A stretch of DNA of 64,000 bases from Chryseobacterium shigense (GTDB lineage Bacteria > Bacteroidota > Bacteroidia > Flavobacteriales > Weeksellaceae), in NCBI RefSeq assembly GCF_014207845.1, contig NZ_JACHLC010000001.1, positions 1,984,001 through 2,048,000 on the forward strand, given 5' to 3'. The first letter of the stretch is position 1. The number at the start of each line of letters is the position of its first letter. A model generated the notes under the pieces. That model was not told the origin of the DNA. It made no database searches and saw only the letters and a list, made by a program, of their open reading frames with translations. The translations under genes and the position numbers were made by a program. Below, one piece after another: positions 1-8,962 of the stretch.

Positions 1-130
1 TGTACCGGCGGAAATGCATATTTTCCAGACTGGCGGACATGGCTGGGGATTGGGTAAAAAAGGAAGCCCTGTCAGCAGCTGGCCGGATCTTTTTAAAAAA
101 TGGGCACAGCAAAACGGATTCTGGAAGTAA
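1..130 (+). CDS. C-terminal end of an alpha/beta-hydrolase (esterase), partial
   Basis: An open frame runs in from the left edge (codons begin at base 2) and stops with TAA at 128-130, leaving 42 residues. It reads EMHIFQTGGHGWGLG, then SWPDLFKKWAQQNGFWK. A GGHG(W/F)G segment carrying the catalytic histidine, followed by a short amphipathic helix, is typical of the end of esterase/acetyl-xylan-esterase-like alpha/beta-hydrolases of Bacteroidota. Nucleophile and signal peptide lie outside the window, so substrate and location cannot be judged. Confidence 0.6.
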   Translation, partial: VPAEMHIFQTGGHGWGLGKKGSPVSSWPDLFKKWAQQNGFWK

Positions 131-190
131 AAAAGCACTCCGGTAGTGGAATGCTTTGCTGTATTGATTATGACTAATAAATTTAGTCTT
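131..190. terminator. Convergent terminator hairpins
   Basis: Two hairpins separate the converging esterase and mvaS genes. The first (about 134-156) pairs AAAGCA with TGCTTT around a TCC/GGA inner stem. The second pairs GACTAA (172-177) with TTAGTC (183-188) and overlaps the mvaS stop codon. T-tracts are short, so termination strength is uncertain. Confidence 0.45.
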
Positions 191-1511
191 TGTAATGATA
201 ATATCGTGCTCCCTGCAAAACAGGATTTTCAGATTCTACTGATTGTAGCCCGAAACTTTTGTAGTTTTCGTTAACAGATTTTTCAAGCTGTTTTCTGTGC
301 AGTTTTTCGTAAGTTTCAAAATCAATGGCTGTTCTGTTTTTTAAATTTTCGAACAAATTCCATTTGGCAGCAACAGTTTTCCAGTTTTCAGATATTTTTC
401 CGGCAAAAACTTTGGATTTTGAACCGCTCCCATATCCTAAAAACCCGATTTCAGTACCTGCCAGTTCTTCTCCTTCATCAAATGAAACCTGTATTGCGGA
501 AAGCAGCGCCATAAAAATGGAAGCTGTATACATATTGCCTATTTCCGAAGATGCGCGCTGTGATCTTTCAATCTTTTCATTGATAAAGTTCAGGTAATTT
601 TCAGATTTCGCCACTGCTTTCTGTTCATCCGGTGTTGTGTAAGAAAGTCCATTTTCAATGCTGTAGATTTCCGTGAATACTCTTTTACCGTGAAATGCAT
701 ACGGCAAATGGAAGATAAGATATCTCCAGGCTTCGTAAGGTTTATCTTTACCTGTAATCTCTTTATAATGCTGATAAGCTTCCCTGATCCTGTCCTGATA
801 ACATTGGTTGGAATACTGTCCGTCAAAAACAGGCTCATCCGTAAAAATTTCGATTTTATCCGGGAAAGTTTCAGGTGCTGAAGTTAAGTCTTTTTTACTG
901 TAGTTCCTTCTGGGTTTAAAGAAATCGAAAACACTTTCGGTAGCAACTCCCCAGTTATTTTCAATTTCCAGAAGATCCGGTTTTGAGGAAACCAGTAAAG
1001 CAACTGCACCACCTCCCTGTGTATATTCTCCGGAAGAAGCCAGTTCGTATTTGGCATAATCGCTGGCAATAACCACGGCTTTTTTGTCCGGATTCACCCT
1101 TACAAAATCAAGGGAGTTATGAAGGGCATCTACAGCCCCGATGCAGGCAAAAGTCATATCTACCACATCACAATTCCTGAAGCATCTTTCGCCAAATTCT
1201 TTTTCCAGCACTTTTTCCACCATCTGCACAGCATAGGAAGCTGTAGGTTTGGCCGCATCCAGAGCGCTTTCCGTGCCTAAATAAATCCTGGCTATATCTT
1301 TGGGATTGAGATCATAATCTCTGATCAGTTTCAATAAAGCTTCTGCCGCGAATGTAGCCGCATCTTCATGAACATCGGGAAACCCCATTTTGTGCAATCC
1401 TAATCCTTTTTCCAGTTTTGCGGGTTCAATTCCTCTTTTCTCCGCCAGGTCTTTGATCTCTAAATACAAAGACGGTACATGATAGCCCGCAGCCTCAATT
1501 CCAAAAGTCAT
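183..1511 (-). CDS. mvaS: Hydroxymethylglutaryl-CoA synthase
   Basis: Condenses acetyl-CoA with acetoacetyl-CoA to HMG-CoA, the first committed step of the mevalonate route to isoprenoids; cytosolic. The 442-residue protein has the thiolase-fold residues of the family: acid/base Glu81 in GTESALD, nucleophile Cys123 in FACIGAVDAL, and His268 in FHLPYAFHGK. GEYTQGGGAVALLV (about 161-174) is the usual core strand. Length is near that of bacterial MvaS enzymes, slightly longer. The start is ATG with no upstream alternative. It stands alone, converging on the esterase, with a terminator between it and the next upstream gene. No other mevalonate gene is in the window. Confidence 0.93.
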   Translation of the reverse strand: MTFGIEAAGYHVPSLYLEIKDLAEKRGIEPAKLEKGLGLHKMGFPDVHEDAATFAAEALLKLIRDYDLNPKDIARIYLGTESALDAAKPTASYAVQMVEKVLEKEFGERCFRNCDVVDMTFACIGAVDALHNSLDFVRVNPDKKAVVIASDYAKYELASSGEYTQGGGAVALLVSSKPDLLEIENNWGVATESVFDFFKPRRNYSKKDLTSAPETFPDKIEIFTDEPVFDGQYSNQCYQDRIREAYQHYKEITGKDKPYEAWRYLIFHLPYAFHGKRVFTEIYSIENGLSYTTPDEQKAVAKSENYLNFINEKIERSQRASSEIGNMYTASIFMALLSAIQVSFDEGEELAGTEIGFLGYGSGSKSKVFAGKISENWKTVAAKWNLFENLKNRTAIDFETYEKLHRKQLEKSVNENYKSFGLQSVESENPVLQGARYYHYKD

Positions 1512-1604
1512 TCTATTCTAAATTTTTATACGAATTTATAAAATGATGTTTGAATAAGCCTTCAATTTTCACCTATAATTTTCTCTTTTAATATAAAAAT
1601 CATA

Positions 1605-1635
1605 AAAAAACCGCTGTTGGGTACAGCGGTTTTAT
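1605..1635 (-). terminator. Rho-independent terminator of the M1 peptidase operon
   Basis: Perfect 11-bp stem AAAACCGCTGT (1607-1617) / ACAGCGGTTTT (1623-1633) with a 5-nt loop and an A/T tract on either side. It lies 26 bp past the aminopeptidase stop on the minus strand. Confidence 0.85.
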
Positions 1636-1660
1636 ATTTTCAGCAATTTTACTGATCTGT

Positions 1661-4171
1661 TTATTTAAAATCGGCAATGGCTTTATTTATTGCATCGATT
1701 TGTCTGTTGAGGCTTGCAGCACTCTGAGGGTTTTGTCTCAACAGTTCCATTTTTTTACTTAAACCGTCTTTCAGCATCTGGGAAATCATCATTTTTACCT
1801 GCGGATTATCTCCCATTTGGCTTTTTGCATGGCTGATGATTTTCGTAATGTTTTCAGTAGCCTTTACATTATCCGAGCTCATGATCCAGTTATATCCTTC
1901 TTCTGCAGATTTTCCCAATTCCGGATTCTGGAATTTAATAAACGGATAAAATGCCACTAATGGAGTAATATTGGCCATTTGTGAGGTCACTTTATTTTTT
2001 ACAATAACCGGAAGCAGCTGGCTCATCAGTTCATCTGAAGCTCCTTCAAGATCAATTTTATCTGCTAATGTATTGGCTTTTGAAGGGTCCAGGGCCAAAA
2101 CAGCATTTAATGAACTTCCCTTTACAGCATTGGAAACAGCATTTACACCCTTTTCAAAAAGCGGAAGGTATTTTTTATCCTTAGTTTTAGCCAATGCAGC
2201 AATAGCGGCAGCCTGAACCAATGTTTTCGGGTCGTTGGAGGCTAATTTCTCAACATCCGTTCCTAAAGCTTTCATCTGCTCAGGGTTTGAAAGATCCATC
2301 AGCTTAAGGGCTTTCATTCTTGTTCTGAAATACGGATCTTTTATGGCAGCTGCCAGTAATTTTGTAGCTGCCGGATTTTTTCCTACCTGGTCTTTTATAT
2401 CGGATAAGGCAAGGTATCTGCTCTTAAATTCCTTGGAATTGATAAACTGCATCAGGTTCTGCTCCGGAGTTTTGGTATCTGTGATATCTGCCAGTAAAAT
2501 TCCGTCTGCATTGATATTGACTAAATCTGCATTTTTAGAAACATCAAAATTAAATGTATTTTTTGCTGTTGCATTTACCCAGACATTGTATCTTTTCGGC
2601 TTCCCGTTGTCATAAACATCAATTGCCAGAGGAAACTGGAAAGGCTGATCCTGTGTTTGCTCGATAACAACAGCGATCTGTTTTTTAACGGGTTCGAAGG
2701 TATAAGAATATTTAATTTTCGGGTTTCCGTTTCCAAAATACCATTGATTGAAAAACCAGTTCAGGTCTTTTCCGGAAACTTTTTCTAAGGACAGTCTTAA
2801 CTGATGTGCTTCTCCGTTCTGGTACTCATATGTTTTCAGATAATCATTCAAACCTGCAAAGAAGGCATCATCACCCAGATAGTTTCTTAGCATGTGAAGA
2901 ATTCCGCCTCCTTTCTGATAGGTAACCAAATCGAAAACATCTTCACGGGAATCATAATTGAATCTCACCAGGTTTTTCTCAAAATTCCCCGGTGTTGTAA
3001 GATACATATTTACGTCTTTCATCTGATGATAATCTGCCTGGTCTTTTCCGTATTTATATTCGTTCCAGAGATATTCTGAATAATTCGCAAAAGATTCATT
3101 TACAGTAAGATTACTCCAGCTTTCTGCTGTTACCAGATCTCCAAACCACTGGTGGAATAATTCATGGGCTATAGTATCTTCCCAGGTGTTTTCATCAATA
3201 AGCTGCCCCGGTTTCTGTAAAATATCACTTCCGTGAAGTGTTGCAGTAGTATTTTCCATTGCTCCACTCACGTAATCTCTTCCGGAAATCTGTGCATATT
3301 TGGCCCACGGATAATCGTAACCTAATTTTTTAGAGAAAAACTCGATCATTTCAGGGGTATTTCCATAGATCTGTTTTGCGTAAGGCTCGTATTCTTTTTC
3401 TATATAATAATCAACCGCAATATTTCTCCATTTGTCTTTCACGATGGCATATTCACCTACTCCCATGAAGAAAAGGTAGGTTGAATGTCTCTTATCCATC
3501 ACCCAGTGATCTGTTCTCAAGCCGTTTGCTTCTTTTTGAGAATCTTTCAACAGTCCATTGGAAAGGGTAACGTATTTATCAGGAACGGTCATGTAGATTT
3601 CCTGGGTTGTTTTTTGGTTGGATTTATCAATTGTCGGGAACCAGGCGGAAGAGGATTCCGTTTCGCCCTGCGTCCAGATCTGAGTCGGCATATCGGGATC
3701 TTTTCCCTGAGCATTAATGAAATACAGGCCTTTTGCATCATTAATTGCGGCACTTCCCTCCTGTTTTACTTCATTCGGACGTGCTGTATATTTGATATAA
3801 ACTGTGTAATCCTGGTTTTTCTGATATGTTTTATCTAAAGTAATTTTTAAAACGTCATCTTTATAGTCGTATTTTAAAGGGGATTTTTTACCATTGGCTT
3901 CCAATGCCACTTCATGAATCAGCATTCCTTTTGCATCAAGTGTTAATTCGTTGGCAGGATAGAAAAAAGGAGCGGCAGTAAGCCATTCTTCTCCATTCAT
4001 TTGTTCCTTCTGGTAATCGAAATTTACTTTCAGCTTGGTATGTTTTAGTTCCGTTACTTTGGTGTGAGTGGCTCTGTATACTTTTTCTCTGCCTGAAGTT
4101 TCGGTTTGTGCTGATACGTTTGCGGAAAAGAAAATTCCGAGTATAGCAATGGACAAAATTGCCTTTTTCAT
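1661..4171 (-). CDS. M1-family zinc aminopeptidase, secreted
   Basis: Removes N-terminal residues from peptides, probably in the periplasm. The 836-residue protein has a signal peptide (about 1-21, ending NVSAQ), the exopeptidase motif GAMEN (303-307) and the zinc site HELFH (336-340) with Glu359 in TVNES, which together define M1 (gluzincin) peptidases. The region after about 560 is helical and repeat-like, resembling the C-terminal HEAT-type domain of larger M1 enzymes. It starts 11 bp after the 76-residue protein gene and is probably the last gene of a three-gene operon ending at the hairpin at 1605-1635. Substrate range cannot be read from sequence. Confidence 0.93.
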   Translation of the reverse strand: MKKAILSIAILGIFFSANVSAQTETSGREKVYRATHTKVTELKHTKLKVNFDYQKEQMNGEEWLTAAPFFYPANELTLDAKGMLIHEVALEANGKKSPLKYDYKDDVLKITLDKTYQKNQDYTVYIKYTARPNEVKQEGSAAINDAKGLYFINAQGKDPDMPTQIWTQGETESSSAWFPTIDKSNQKTTQEIYMTVPDKYVTLSNGLLKDSQKEANGLRTDHWVMDKRHSTYLFFMGVGEYAIVKDKWRNIAVDYYIEKEYEPYAKQIYGNTPEMIEFFSKKLGYDYPWAKYAQISGRDYVSGAMENTTATLHGSDILQKPGQLIDENTWEDTIAHELFHQWFGDLVTAESWSNLTVNESFANYSEYLWNEYKYGKDQADYHQMKDVNMYLTTPGNFEKNLVRFNYDSREDVFDLVTYQKGGGILHMLRNYLGDDAFFAGLNDYLKTYEYQNGEAHQLRLSLEKVSGKDLNWFFNQWYFGNGNPKIKYSYTFEPVKKQIAVVIEQTQDQPFQFPLAIDVYDNGKPKRYNVWVNATAKNTFNFDVSKNADLVNINADGILLADITDTKTPEQNLMQFINSKEFKSRYLALSDIKDQVGKNPAATKLLAAAIKDPYFRTRMKALKLMDLSNPEQMKALGTDVEKLASNDPKTLVQAAAIAALAKTKDKKYLPLFEKGVNAVSNAVKGSSLNAVLALDPSKANTLADKIDLEGASDELMSQLLPVIVKNKVTSQMANITPLVAFYPFIKFQNPELGKSAEEGYNWIMSSDNVKATENITKIISHAKSQMGDNPQVKMMISQMLKDGLSKKMELLRQNPQSAASLNRQIDAINKAIADFK

Positions 4172-4182
4172 TTGTTACTTTA

Positions 4183-4413
4183 TTATTTTTTAGGATTATT
4201 TTTTGTTAGGATGTCAAAAATATCGTTAACCAAAGTTTCGTAGTCTCCTTTTTTGAGCTGTTCTTTGGTTTTGGCAAAAGCTTTTTTCAGCTCGCTTTCG
4301 GGGTTTTCATCATCAATAATTTCTACAGAAACTACGCCTTTCATCTGAAGAATTGCATTCTTCAAAGTTTCGGAATCGGTTGTTTCTTCGGTATTGATTT
4401 TTAAATATTTCAT
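4183..4413 (-). CDS. Conserved small hypothetical protein (76 aa)
   Basis: Soluble 76-residue protein, MKYLKINTEE to the end, no signal peptide. After the segment LQMKGVVSVEIID (about 21-33) come an acidic stretch (DDENPESEL) and a charged helix. The ATG at 4413 is preferred to longer in-frame starts because it falls 1 bp after the upstream stop codon, indicating translational coupling, and the longer versions would run into the hydrolase gene. I do not recognise a family with confidence. Position between a serine hydrolase and an aminopeptidase gives no functional hint beyond co-transcription. Confidence 0.75.
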   Translation of the reverse strand: MKYLKINTEETTDSETLKNAILQMKGVVSVEIIDDENPESELKKAFAKTKEQLKKGDYETLVNDIFDILTKNNPKK

Positions 4414-4414
4414 A

Positions 4415-5734
4415 TTATTCTTTTGTAAAGGTATTTTTTTTTCCTCCCTGAATGATGACGAACTGTTTTTTCGCAGGATAAAAATCGATGACAACTCCTG
4501 CCTTTTCAAATTTAAAACTTGTGTCCGAGGTTGCTTCCAAAGGAAATTCGTCCTGACCTGTTGCCTGAGCCATCAGCTTCTTTTCTTTAATAAAGATATT
4601 AATTTTTAAAGGGATATTGGGAGTTGAATACGTCCCTGTAAATTTCTGCAGCTCTGCTTCCGGAAGCTCAAGGGTTTTAAAGCCTGGCATTTGAAAGTCT
4701 TTGCCCATTACTGTTTCCACCATCTTAATTGAAATTTCGTTCGTATCCATATCCGATTGATTGGTTGAAAAACCCACTGCAATTTTCAGATCGGGAAAAT
4801 AGAATAAAGCTGAACTGAATTTATCAATTCCACCGGTATGACCAAATCCTGTATATTGTTCGAAAGGAACTTTCACGAGTCCGTAACCATAATCATCAAT
4901 AAAATTTTTCATTTTATCCAGGCTTTCTTTTTTGATGAGTTTTCCATTTTCAAGTCCGAGGATAAATTTCAGAAGTTCGGTTGGCGTTGAAATAATGTTG
5001 CCTGCCCCGATTGGAATGCTCATATCTGTTTCCGGTGAAACGTGATAATTTCCGTTTATATACTGATAAGATCTTGCCTGGTTTTTCGCAGGGTCAATTT
5101 TCCCTCCCGCTTCTGTCAGCTTTAATTGTAAGGGTTTTGCAATTTTATCTTTAATCAGCTCAGCATATGTTTTTTTGTACACTTTCTCAAGAATAAGGCC
5201 CAGCAAAATGTAATTTGAATTGCTGTATTCGTACTTTGAGGCGGGTTCAAAATCACTTTTATATTTCTTGATGATATTGATCAGATCACTTTCTGTCTGG
5301 AATTTTGTATTGTACTGCCAATACTCCGGTTCATTGGTAAGACTGTGAATTCCGGTTCTGTGCTGAAGTAAATTTTCAATAGTAATTTTATCGGCATTCG
5401 GAATTTCAGGATAGAAATCTGATAGTTTTCTGTTAAGGGAAAGTTTTTTTTCTTCAGCTGCCTTCATTACCAAAACTGCTGTGAAGGTTTTACTGATGGA
5501 GCCAACCCGGTATTGTGTGTTCATGTTGGCTTTCTGCTTACTTTCTGCATCAGAAAATCCTGTCACTTTTAGGAAAGCCGGCTTATCATTGTCTGCAAAC
5601 GCAAAACTTCCCATCACTTTATGATGCACAAATAAGGAATCCAGGTAGTTCCCCAATTTTTCCCTTACGTTATTCTGAGAAAAAACAGTACCTGAAATAC
5701 TGATTACCGAAAGAAGAATTAACTTTTTTAGCAT
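4415..5734 (-). CDS. Class C beta-lactamase-fold serine hydrolase (S12 family)
   Basis: 439-residue exported protein with signal peptide MLKKLILLSVISISGTVFSQ. It has the three penicillin-recognising motifs in order: Ser79-Ile-Ser-Lys82 (SxxK), Tyr170-Ser-Asn172, and His299-Thr-Gly301 replacing KTG. These occur in D-Ala-D-Ala carboxypeptidases, esterases and beta-lactamase-like proteins, so the name is structural; true beta-lactamase activity is not implied. A beta-rich C-terminal domain (about 345-439) resembles the lipocalin-like extra domain of such hydrolases. The ATG at 5734 is chosen over one 18 codons upstream because it begins a clean signal peptide. First gene of the operon with the 76-residue protein and M1 peptidase. 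Confidence 0.88.
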   Translation of the reverse strand: MLKKLILLSVISISGTVFSQNNVREKLGNYLDSLFVHHKVMGSFAFADNDKPAFLKVTGFSDAESKQKANMNTQYRVGSISKTFTAVLVMKAAEEKKLSLNRKLSDFYPEIPNADKITIENLLQHRTGIHSLTNEPEYWQYNTKFQTESDLINIIKKYKSDFEPASKYEYSNSNYILLGLILEKVYKKTYAELIKDKIAKPLQLKLTEAGGKIDPAKNQARSYQYINGNYHVSPETDMSIPIGAGNIISTPTELLKFILGLENGKLIKKESLDKMKNFIDDYGYGLVKVPFEQYTGFGHTGGIDKFSSALFYFPDLKIAVGFSTNQSDMDTNEISIKMVETVMGKDFQMPGFKTLELPEAELQKFTGTYSTPNIPLKINIFIKEKKLMAQATGQDEFPLEATSDTSFKFEKAGVVIDFYPAKKQFVIIQGGKKNTFTKE

Positions 5735-5818
5735 CCTTTTGAGATTTAACCGATAAGTAATAAAAAAGAAAGTTTTGTTACATATCAATACCTATTCTTA
5801 GCAGGACATTCAATATGT

Positions 5819-6613
5819 TTAAATGGCTACAGGAGCTTTAATTCCCGGATGCGGATCATAATTTTCGAGTGTAAAGTCTTCAAAACTGAAACTGAAAATA
5901 TCTTTGATTTGCGGATTCAGTTTCATAACCGGAAGTGGTCTTGGCTCTCTTGAAAGCTGTTTATTCACCTGTTCAAAATGGTTGTTGTAAATATGAACAT
6001 CCCCGAAACTATGGATATAATCCCCTACTTCAAGGTCACAAACCTGGGCCACCATCATCAGCAATAAGGCATAGCTTGCGATATTGAAAGGCACTCCCAG
6101 AAATACATCGGCACTTCTCTGGTATAATTGTAATGACAGTTTTCCATCTGCCACATAGAATTGAAACAGAGCATGGCATGGTGCCAGCGCCATATTGGAA
6201 ATTTCTGCTGCATTCCAGGCGGAGACGATCAGCCTTCTTGAATCCGGATTTTTTTTGATCTGGTCTATTACTTCAGTAATTTGGTCCACTACTTTTCCGC
6301 CGGCTCCCTGCCAGCTTCTCCACTGTGCACCGTAAACAGGTCCCAGGTCTCCGTTTTCATCAGCCCATTCGTCCCAGATGCTTACTCCGTTATCATTAAG
6401 ATATTTGACATTGGTATCACCATTTAAAAACCAGAGCAGTTCATAGATAATGGATTTCAGGTGTACTTTTTTGGTTGTCACCATCGGAAAGCCTTTTGAC
6501 AGGTCATATCTTAACTGGTACCCGAAAACACTTCTTGTTCCGGTCCCGGTTCTGTCCGTCTTATCTGTTCCATTGTCTAAAATATGCTGTAAAAGGTCTA
6601 GGTAGTTCTGCAT
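5819..6613 (-). CDS. thyA: Thymidylate synthase
   Basis: Methylates dUMP to dTMP with 5,10-methylene-tetrahydrofolate; cytosolic. Exactly 264 residues, the length of E. coli ThyA, with catalytic Cys146 in [12 protein letters not shown], the phosphate-binding RRLIVSAWN (126-134), and the [20 protein letters not shown] region binding dUMP and folate. The C-terminus ends IKAPVAI as expected. Single gene; a TAAATTTG element lies 23 bp upstream. Confidence 0.97.
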   Translation of the reverse strand: MQNYLDLLQHILDNGTDKTDRTGTGTRSVFGYQLRYDLSKGFPMVTTKKVHLKSIIYELLWFLNGDTNVKYLNDNGVSIWDEWADENGDLGPVYGAQWRSWQGAGGKVVDQITEVIDQIKKNPDSRRLIVSAWNAAEISNMALAPCHALFQFYVADGKLSLQLYQRSADVFLGVPFNIASYALLLMMVAQVCDLEVGDYIHSFGDVHIYNNHFEQVNKQLSREPRPLPVMKLNPQIKDIFSFSFEDFTLENYDPHPGIKAPVAI

Positions 6614-6635
6614 TTCCGAAGCGGTTTTTATGGTT

Positions 6636-6643
6636 CAAATTTA
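6636..6643 (-). promoter_or_regulatory. Possible -7 element for thyA
   Basis: TAAATTTG on the minus strand matches the Bacteroidota TAnnTTTG consensus 23 bp before the thyA start. No clear -33 TTG at the expected spacing. Confidence 0.35.
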
Positions 6644-6679
6644 GAAAAAACTAACCGATTTATACTTATCACAGGTCAT

Positions 6680-6711
6680 AAAAAAGCATTCATTTTCATG
6701 AATGCTTTCTA
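6680..6711 (-). terminator. Terminator after the GreA-like gene
   Basis: Perfect 11-bp stem AAAGCATTCAT (6683-6693) / ATGAATGCTTT (6698-6708) with a TTTC loop and A/T tracts, between the GreA-like gene end and the thyA start. Confidence 0.85.
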
Positions 6712-6777
6712 TATCAAGTTGTTTGATTTTCAATTAAAAGAATGGGAATTTTATTTTCAGAATTAAATAAAATAATT

Positions 6778-7218
6778 TTACCAAATCTTCTGAATGGTCT
6801 GCGTTATTTTATTAATGGTAAAAATCTCGCCTTCTTTTTTTCCTGACATTGCCTTAATAAGTGGTGATTCTGCAGAAACCGTCATGATTTTCTGATTTTC
6901 TGAAATAATTCCGCCCACAGATACGGTAACATAAAAGAGGCCTTTATCTGTTTTTACCAAAGCTCCGTTCTGGACTTTATCTGAAGGCTCTGCTGATATT
7001 TTTTGGATAACTGACAGCTGATTTAAAGATTCATTAAGCTGTCGCTGAAGGTTATTGATTTCCTGCTGAAGCATTTCGCGGCCTGTTTCATATTTATCAC
7101 CCATAGAACTTTTAGTATCATTATTGGAAGCTCTGGTTTCTGCGATCAGGTTTTCAAAAGACCGGATCTTGTCATTGATCTTTGCTTTTATGATGTTTAA
7201 TAGTTCCTGTTTGTTCAT
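6778..7218 (-). CDS. GreA/GreB-like transcription elongation factor family protein
   Basis: 146 residues. The N-terminal half (about 1-75) is a predicted coiled coil of Lys, Glu and Gln residues; the C-terminal half carries ESPLIKAMSGKKEGEIFTI, matching the SPLGKALLGKKVGD signature of the FKBP-like GreA/GreB domain. Gre factors enter the RNA polymerase secondary channel and stimulate cleavage of backtracked RNA. The acidic pair at the coiled-coil tip of true GreA is not obvious, so catalytic cleavage is uncertain and this may be a divergent channel-binding protein. Homologues are often mislabelled 3-oxoacyl-ACP synthase; nothing supports that here. Confidence 0.7.
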   Translation of the reverse strand: MNKQELLNIIKAKINDKIRSFENLIAETRASNNDTKSSMGDKYETGREMLQQEINNLQRQLNESLNQLSVIQKISAEPSDKVQNGALVKTDKGLFYVTVSVGGIISENQKIMTVSAESPLIKAMSGKKEGEIFTINKITQTIQKIW

Positions 7219-7251
7219 ATTATGAAATTCTGGTGAAATAGTTCTTATAAG

Positions 7252-7315
7252 TTTTGGCTAAAGCCAAATGCAAATGTATATAAAAAAGCGGGCTAAAGCC
7301 CGCTCCTATTGAATA
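7252..7315 (+). repeat. RAYT-type REP pair, copy a
   Basis: Two hairpins: TTTGGCTAAAGCCAAA (7253-7268) and AGCGGGCTAAAGCCCGCT (7287-7304), followed by CCTATTGAATA. Same architecture as copies at 19315, 45035, 45180 and 45707: GTTTT-GGCTAAAGCC, an AT spacer, a longer GGGCTAAAGCCC hairpin, then CCTATTGAAT. It lies between the GreA-like and GH13 genes. Confidence 0.85.
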
Positions 7316-7392
7316 TTTTTCATAGATCATATATCGTTCATAACAATAAAAGATAATATGATTCTTCTTATTTTAACCTTCCAGTCTTTAAC

Positions 7393-8739
7393 TTATTTTT
7401 CAAAAACTGCATAGTCTGAAACTTTGAAGGAGAAGTCTTTTTCACTGTCAAAATCTCTTTTTGTCTTGTCAAAAACATTCCTGAAAGTTCCTGAAAGGTT
7501 CTGATCTTCAATTTTGAAGTTTACAGGTTCTTTTGACATATTCAAAACTACCAGAACTTCATCTTTTCCGTTCTTTCTTACATAGGCCAGGATTTTATCG
7601 TTGGCTGTGGTATTCAGAAGGTAGGTGGATACATTGCTGTCGCCGCCTTTTAGTGCAGGATTGGTAGATTTTAATTCCAGCAGGGTTTTATAAAAATCGG
7701 CCATCTGGTAAGTGTTGGTCCACTTGATAACGTCTTTTTCAAAAAACTCCAGCCTTTTCGTGTTGGGAAGTTCCTGTCCCGAGTATAACAGAGGAACGCC
7801 ATTCCATGTTGCGGAGAATACGGCCATAGGTTTGGTAATGACTCCGTATTTTTCATATTCTGTCCCGTTCCATGAGTTTTCATCATGATTGGCTGTAAAC
7901 CAGGCTCTCATTGAAGAATCTCCAATATTTGAATATTGCTTCAGAAGATCTCTAAGTTCCTGTAAAGGTTCATTTTTCTTGTAATAATCTGCAGATTTGT
8001 GCATCCACTTCCATGAATAACTTGCATCAAATACTTTTCCGTATTCCGGGCTTTCGATTTCATCAAATTCTCCTAACCAGAAAAGGGGTTTTATTTTTTC
8101 AACTTCGGGGCGTGCCTGCTGCCAGAAATCTACTTCTACCCAAGAGGCAAGATCACATCTGAAACCGTCAATGCCTGTTTCTTTTACCCAAAATTTCATG
8201 GCATCAATCATGGCAAGTCTCATTTCCTTATTTTTGTAATCAAGTTCAATGATATCATCCATTCCTGAGGCGATGTGGAATTTTCCGTCGGGATCTTTCA
8301 GATAGAATTCAGGGTGTGTTTTTGTCCAGATATGGTCCCAGCCGGTGTGGTTCGCAACCCAGTCTATGATCACTTTGAATCCTAAACGGTGGGCTTCGTT
8401 CACCATATGCTTGAAATCATTCATTGTGCCGAATTCAGGGTTGATGGATGTGTAATCCGAAGCGGCATAAGGACTTCCGAGGCTTCCTTTTTTATTTTGC
8501 TGGGCAATGGGTGTAATTGGCATGAACCAAAGGGTTTTAACTCCCATTTTTTTCAGGCGGGGCATTTCTTTTTCAAATGCTTTAAATGTTCCTTCCTGTG
8601 TGTATTGTCTTATATTTACTTCATATATGTTGGTCGAGTGCTTCCATTCCTTCGGCAGATCCATAGTGTTTATTGTGTTTTGAGTGGTACAGGAAACAAT
8701 TCCAAGACCGATTATTGCTAATAGAATTAATTTCTTCAT
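7393..8739 (-). CDS. GH13 alpha-amylase-family lipoprotein
   Basis: 448-residue glycoside hydrolase acting on alpha-glucans, anchored by lipid: a lipobox ends at Cys17 (LGIVSC). The (beta/alpha)8 barrel motifs are all present: DWVANHTGWDH (region I), DGFRCDLASWV with the nucleophile Asp (II), WLGEFDE with the acid/base Glu (III) and TANHDENSW with the stabilising Asp (IV). A C-terminal beta domain (from about 370) closes the protein. It is short for an alpha-amylase and lacks starch-binding modules. No susCD genes are adjacent, so it is not in a typical polysaccharide utilisation locus. Exact linkage specificity is unknown. Confidence 0.9.
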   Translation of the reverse strand: MKKLILLAIIGLGIVSCTTQNTINTMDLPKEWKHSTNIYEVNIRQYTQEGTFKAFEKEMPRLKKMGVKTLWFMPITPIAQQNKKGSLGSPYAASDYTSINPEFGTMNDFKHMVNEAHRLGFKVIIDWVANHTGWDHIWTKTHPEFYLKDPDGKFHIASGMDDIIELDYKNKEMRLAMIDAMKFWVKETGIDGFRCDLASWVEVDFWQQARPEVEKIKPLFWLGEFDEIESPEYGKVFDASYSWKWMHKSADYYKKNEPLQELRDLLKQYSNIGDSSMRAWFTANHDENSWNGTEYEKYGVITKPMAVFSATWNGVPLLYSGQELPNTKRLEFFEKDVIKWTNTYQMADFYKTLLELKSTNPALKGGDSNVSTYLLNTTANDKILAYVRKNGKDEVLVVLNMSKEPVNFKIEDQNLSGTFRNVFDKTKRDFDSEKDFSFKVSDYAVFEK

Positions 8740-8753
8740 TCATCTATTTTTAA

Positions 8754-8761
8754 CAAAAGTA
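8754..8761 (-). promoter_or_regulatory. Possible -7 element for the GH13 gene
   Basis: TACTTTTG on the minus strand fits TAnnTTTG, 14 bp before the start codon. The -33 region is only TTT-like. Confidence 0.4.
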
Positions 8762-8780
8762 AGGAATGTTTTTTTGTGAA

Positions 8781-8826
8781 AGGTAAAAAGTGAATGATGA
8801 ATAGTCAATTTTACTTTGCAAAGTAA
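8781..8826. repeat. Dispersed AT-rich intergenic element, copy 1
   Basis: AGGTAAAAAGTGAATGATGA followed by a GTCAATTTTACTTTGCAAAG core. The same words (AGGTAAAAGTCAATTGTGAA..., ATCAATTTTGCTTTG) occur reversed at 39138-39176. ACTTTGCAAAGT is itself palindromic. Function unknown. Confidence 0.5.
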
Positions 8827-8918
8827 TTTTTAATACTGAAAACAGGGTATAATTAAAATCTATAAACAATCTTAATATTTCACCATTCCCTTTCAAAGCA
8901 GAACTAATCATTGACACA

Positions 8919-8944
8919 AAAAAACCCCGGAAAATCCGGGGCTG
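8919..8944 (-). terminator. Terminator after the pRiA4b-ORF3-like gene
   Basis: CCCCGG (8925-8930) pairs with CCGGGG (8936-8941) across an AAAAT loop. On the minus strand it is followed by a run of eight or more T. Confidence 0.85.
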
Positions 8945-8962
8945 TATATTATTCAGATGTTA

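Noticed and set aside
4415..5734. True class C beta-lactamase
   Set aside because: Motif three is HTG rather than KTG and an extra C-terminal domain is present; only the S12 fold is supported.
6778..7218. 3-oxoacyl-ACP synthase, a label common for homologues
   Set aside because: The protein is 146 residues with a Gre-like SPL...GKKEGE signature and none of the thiolase-fold motifs.
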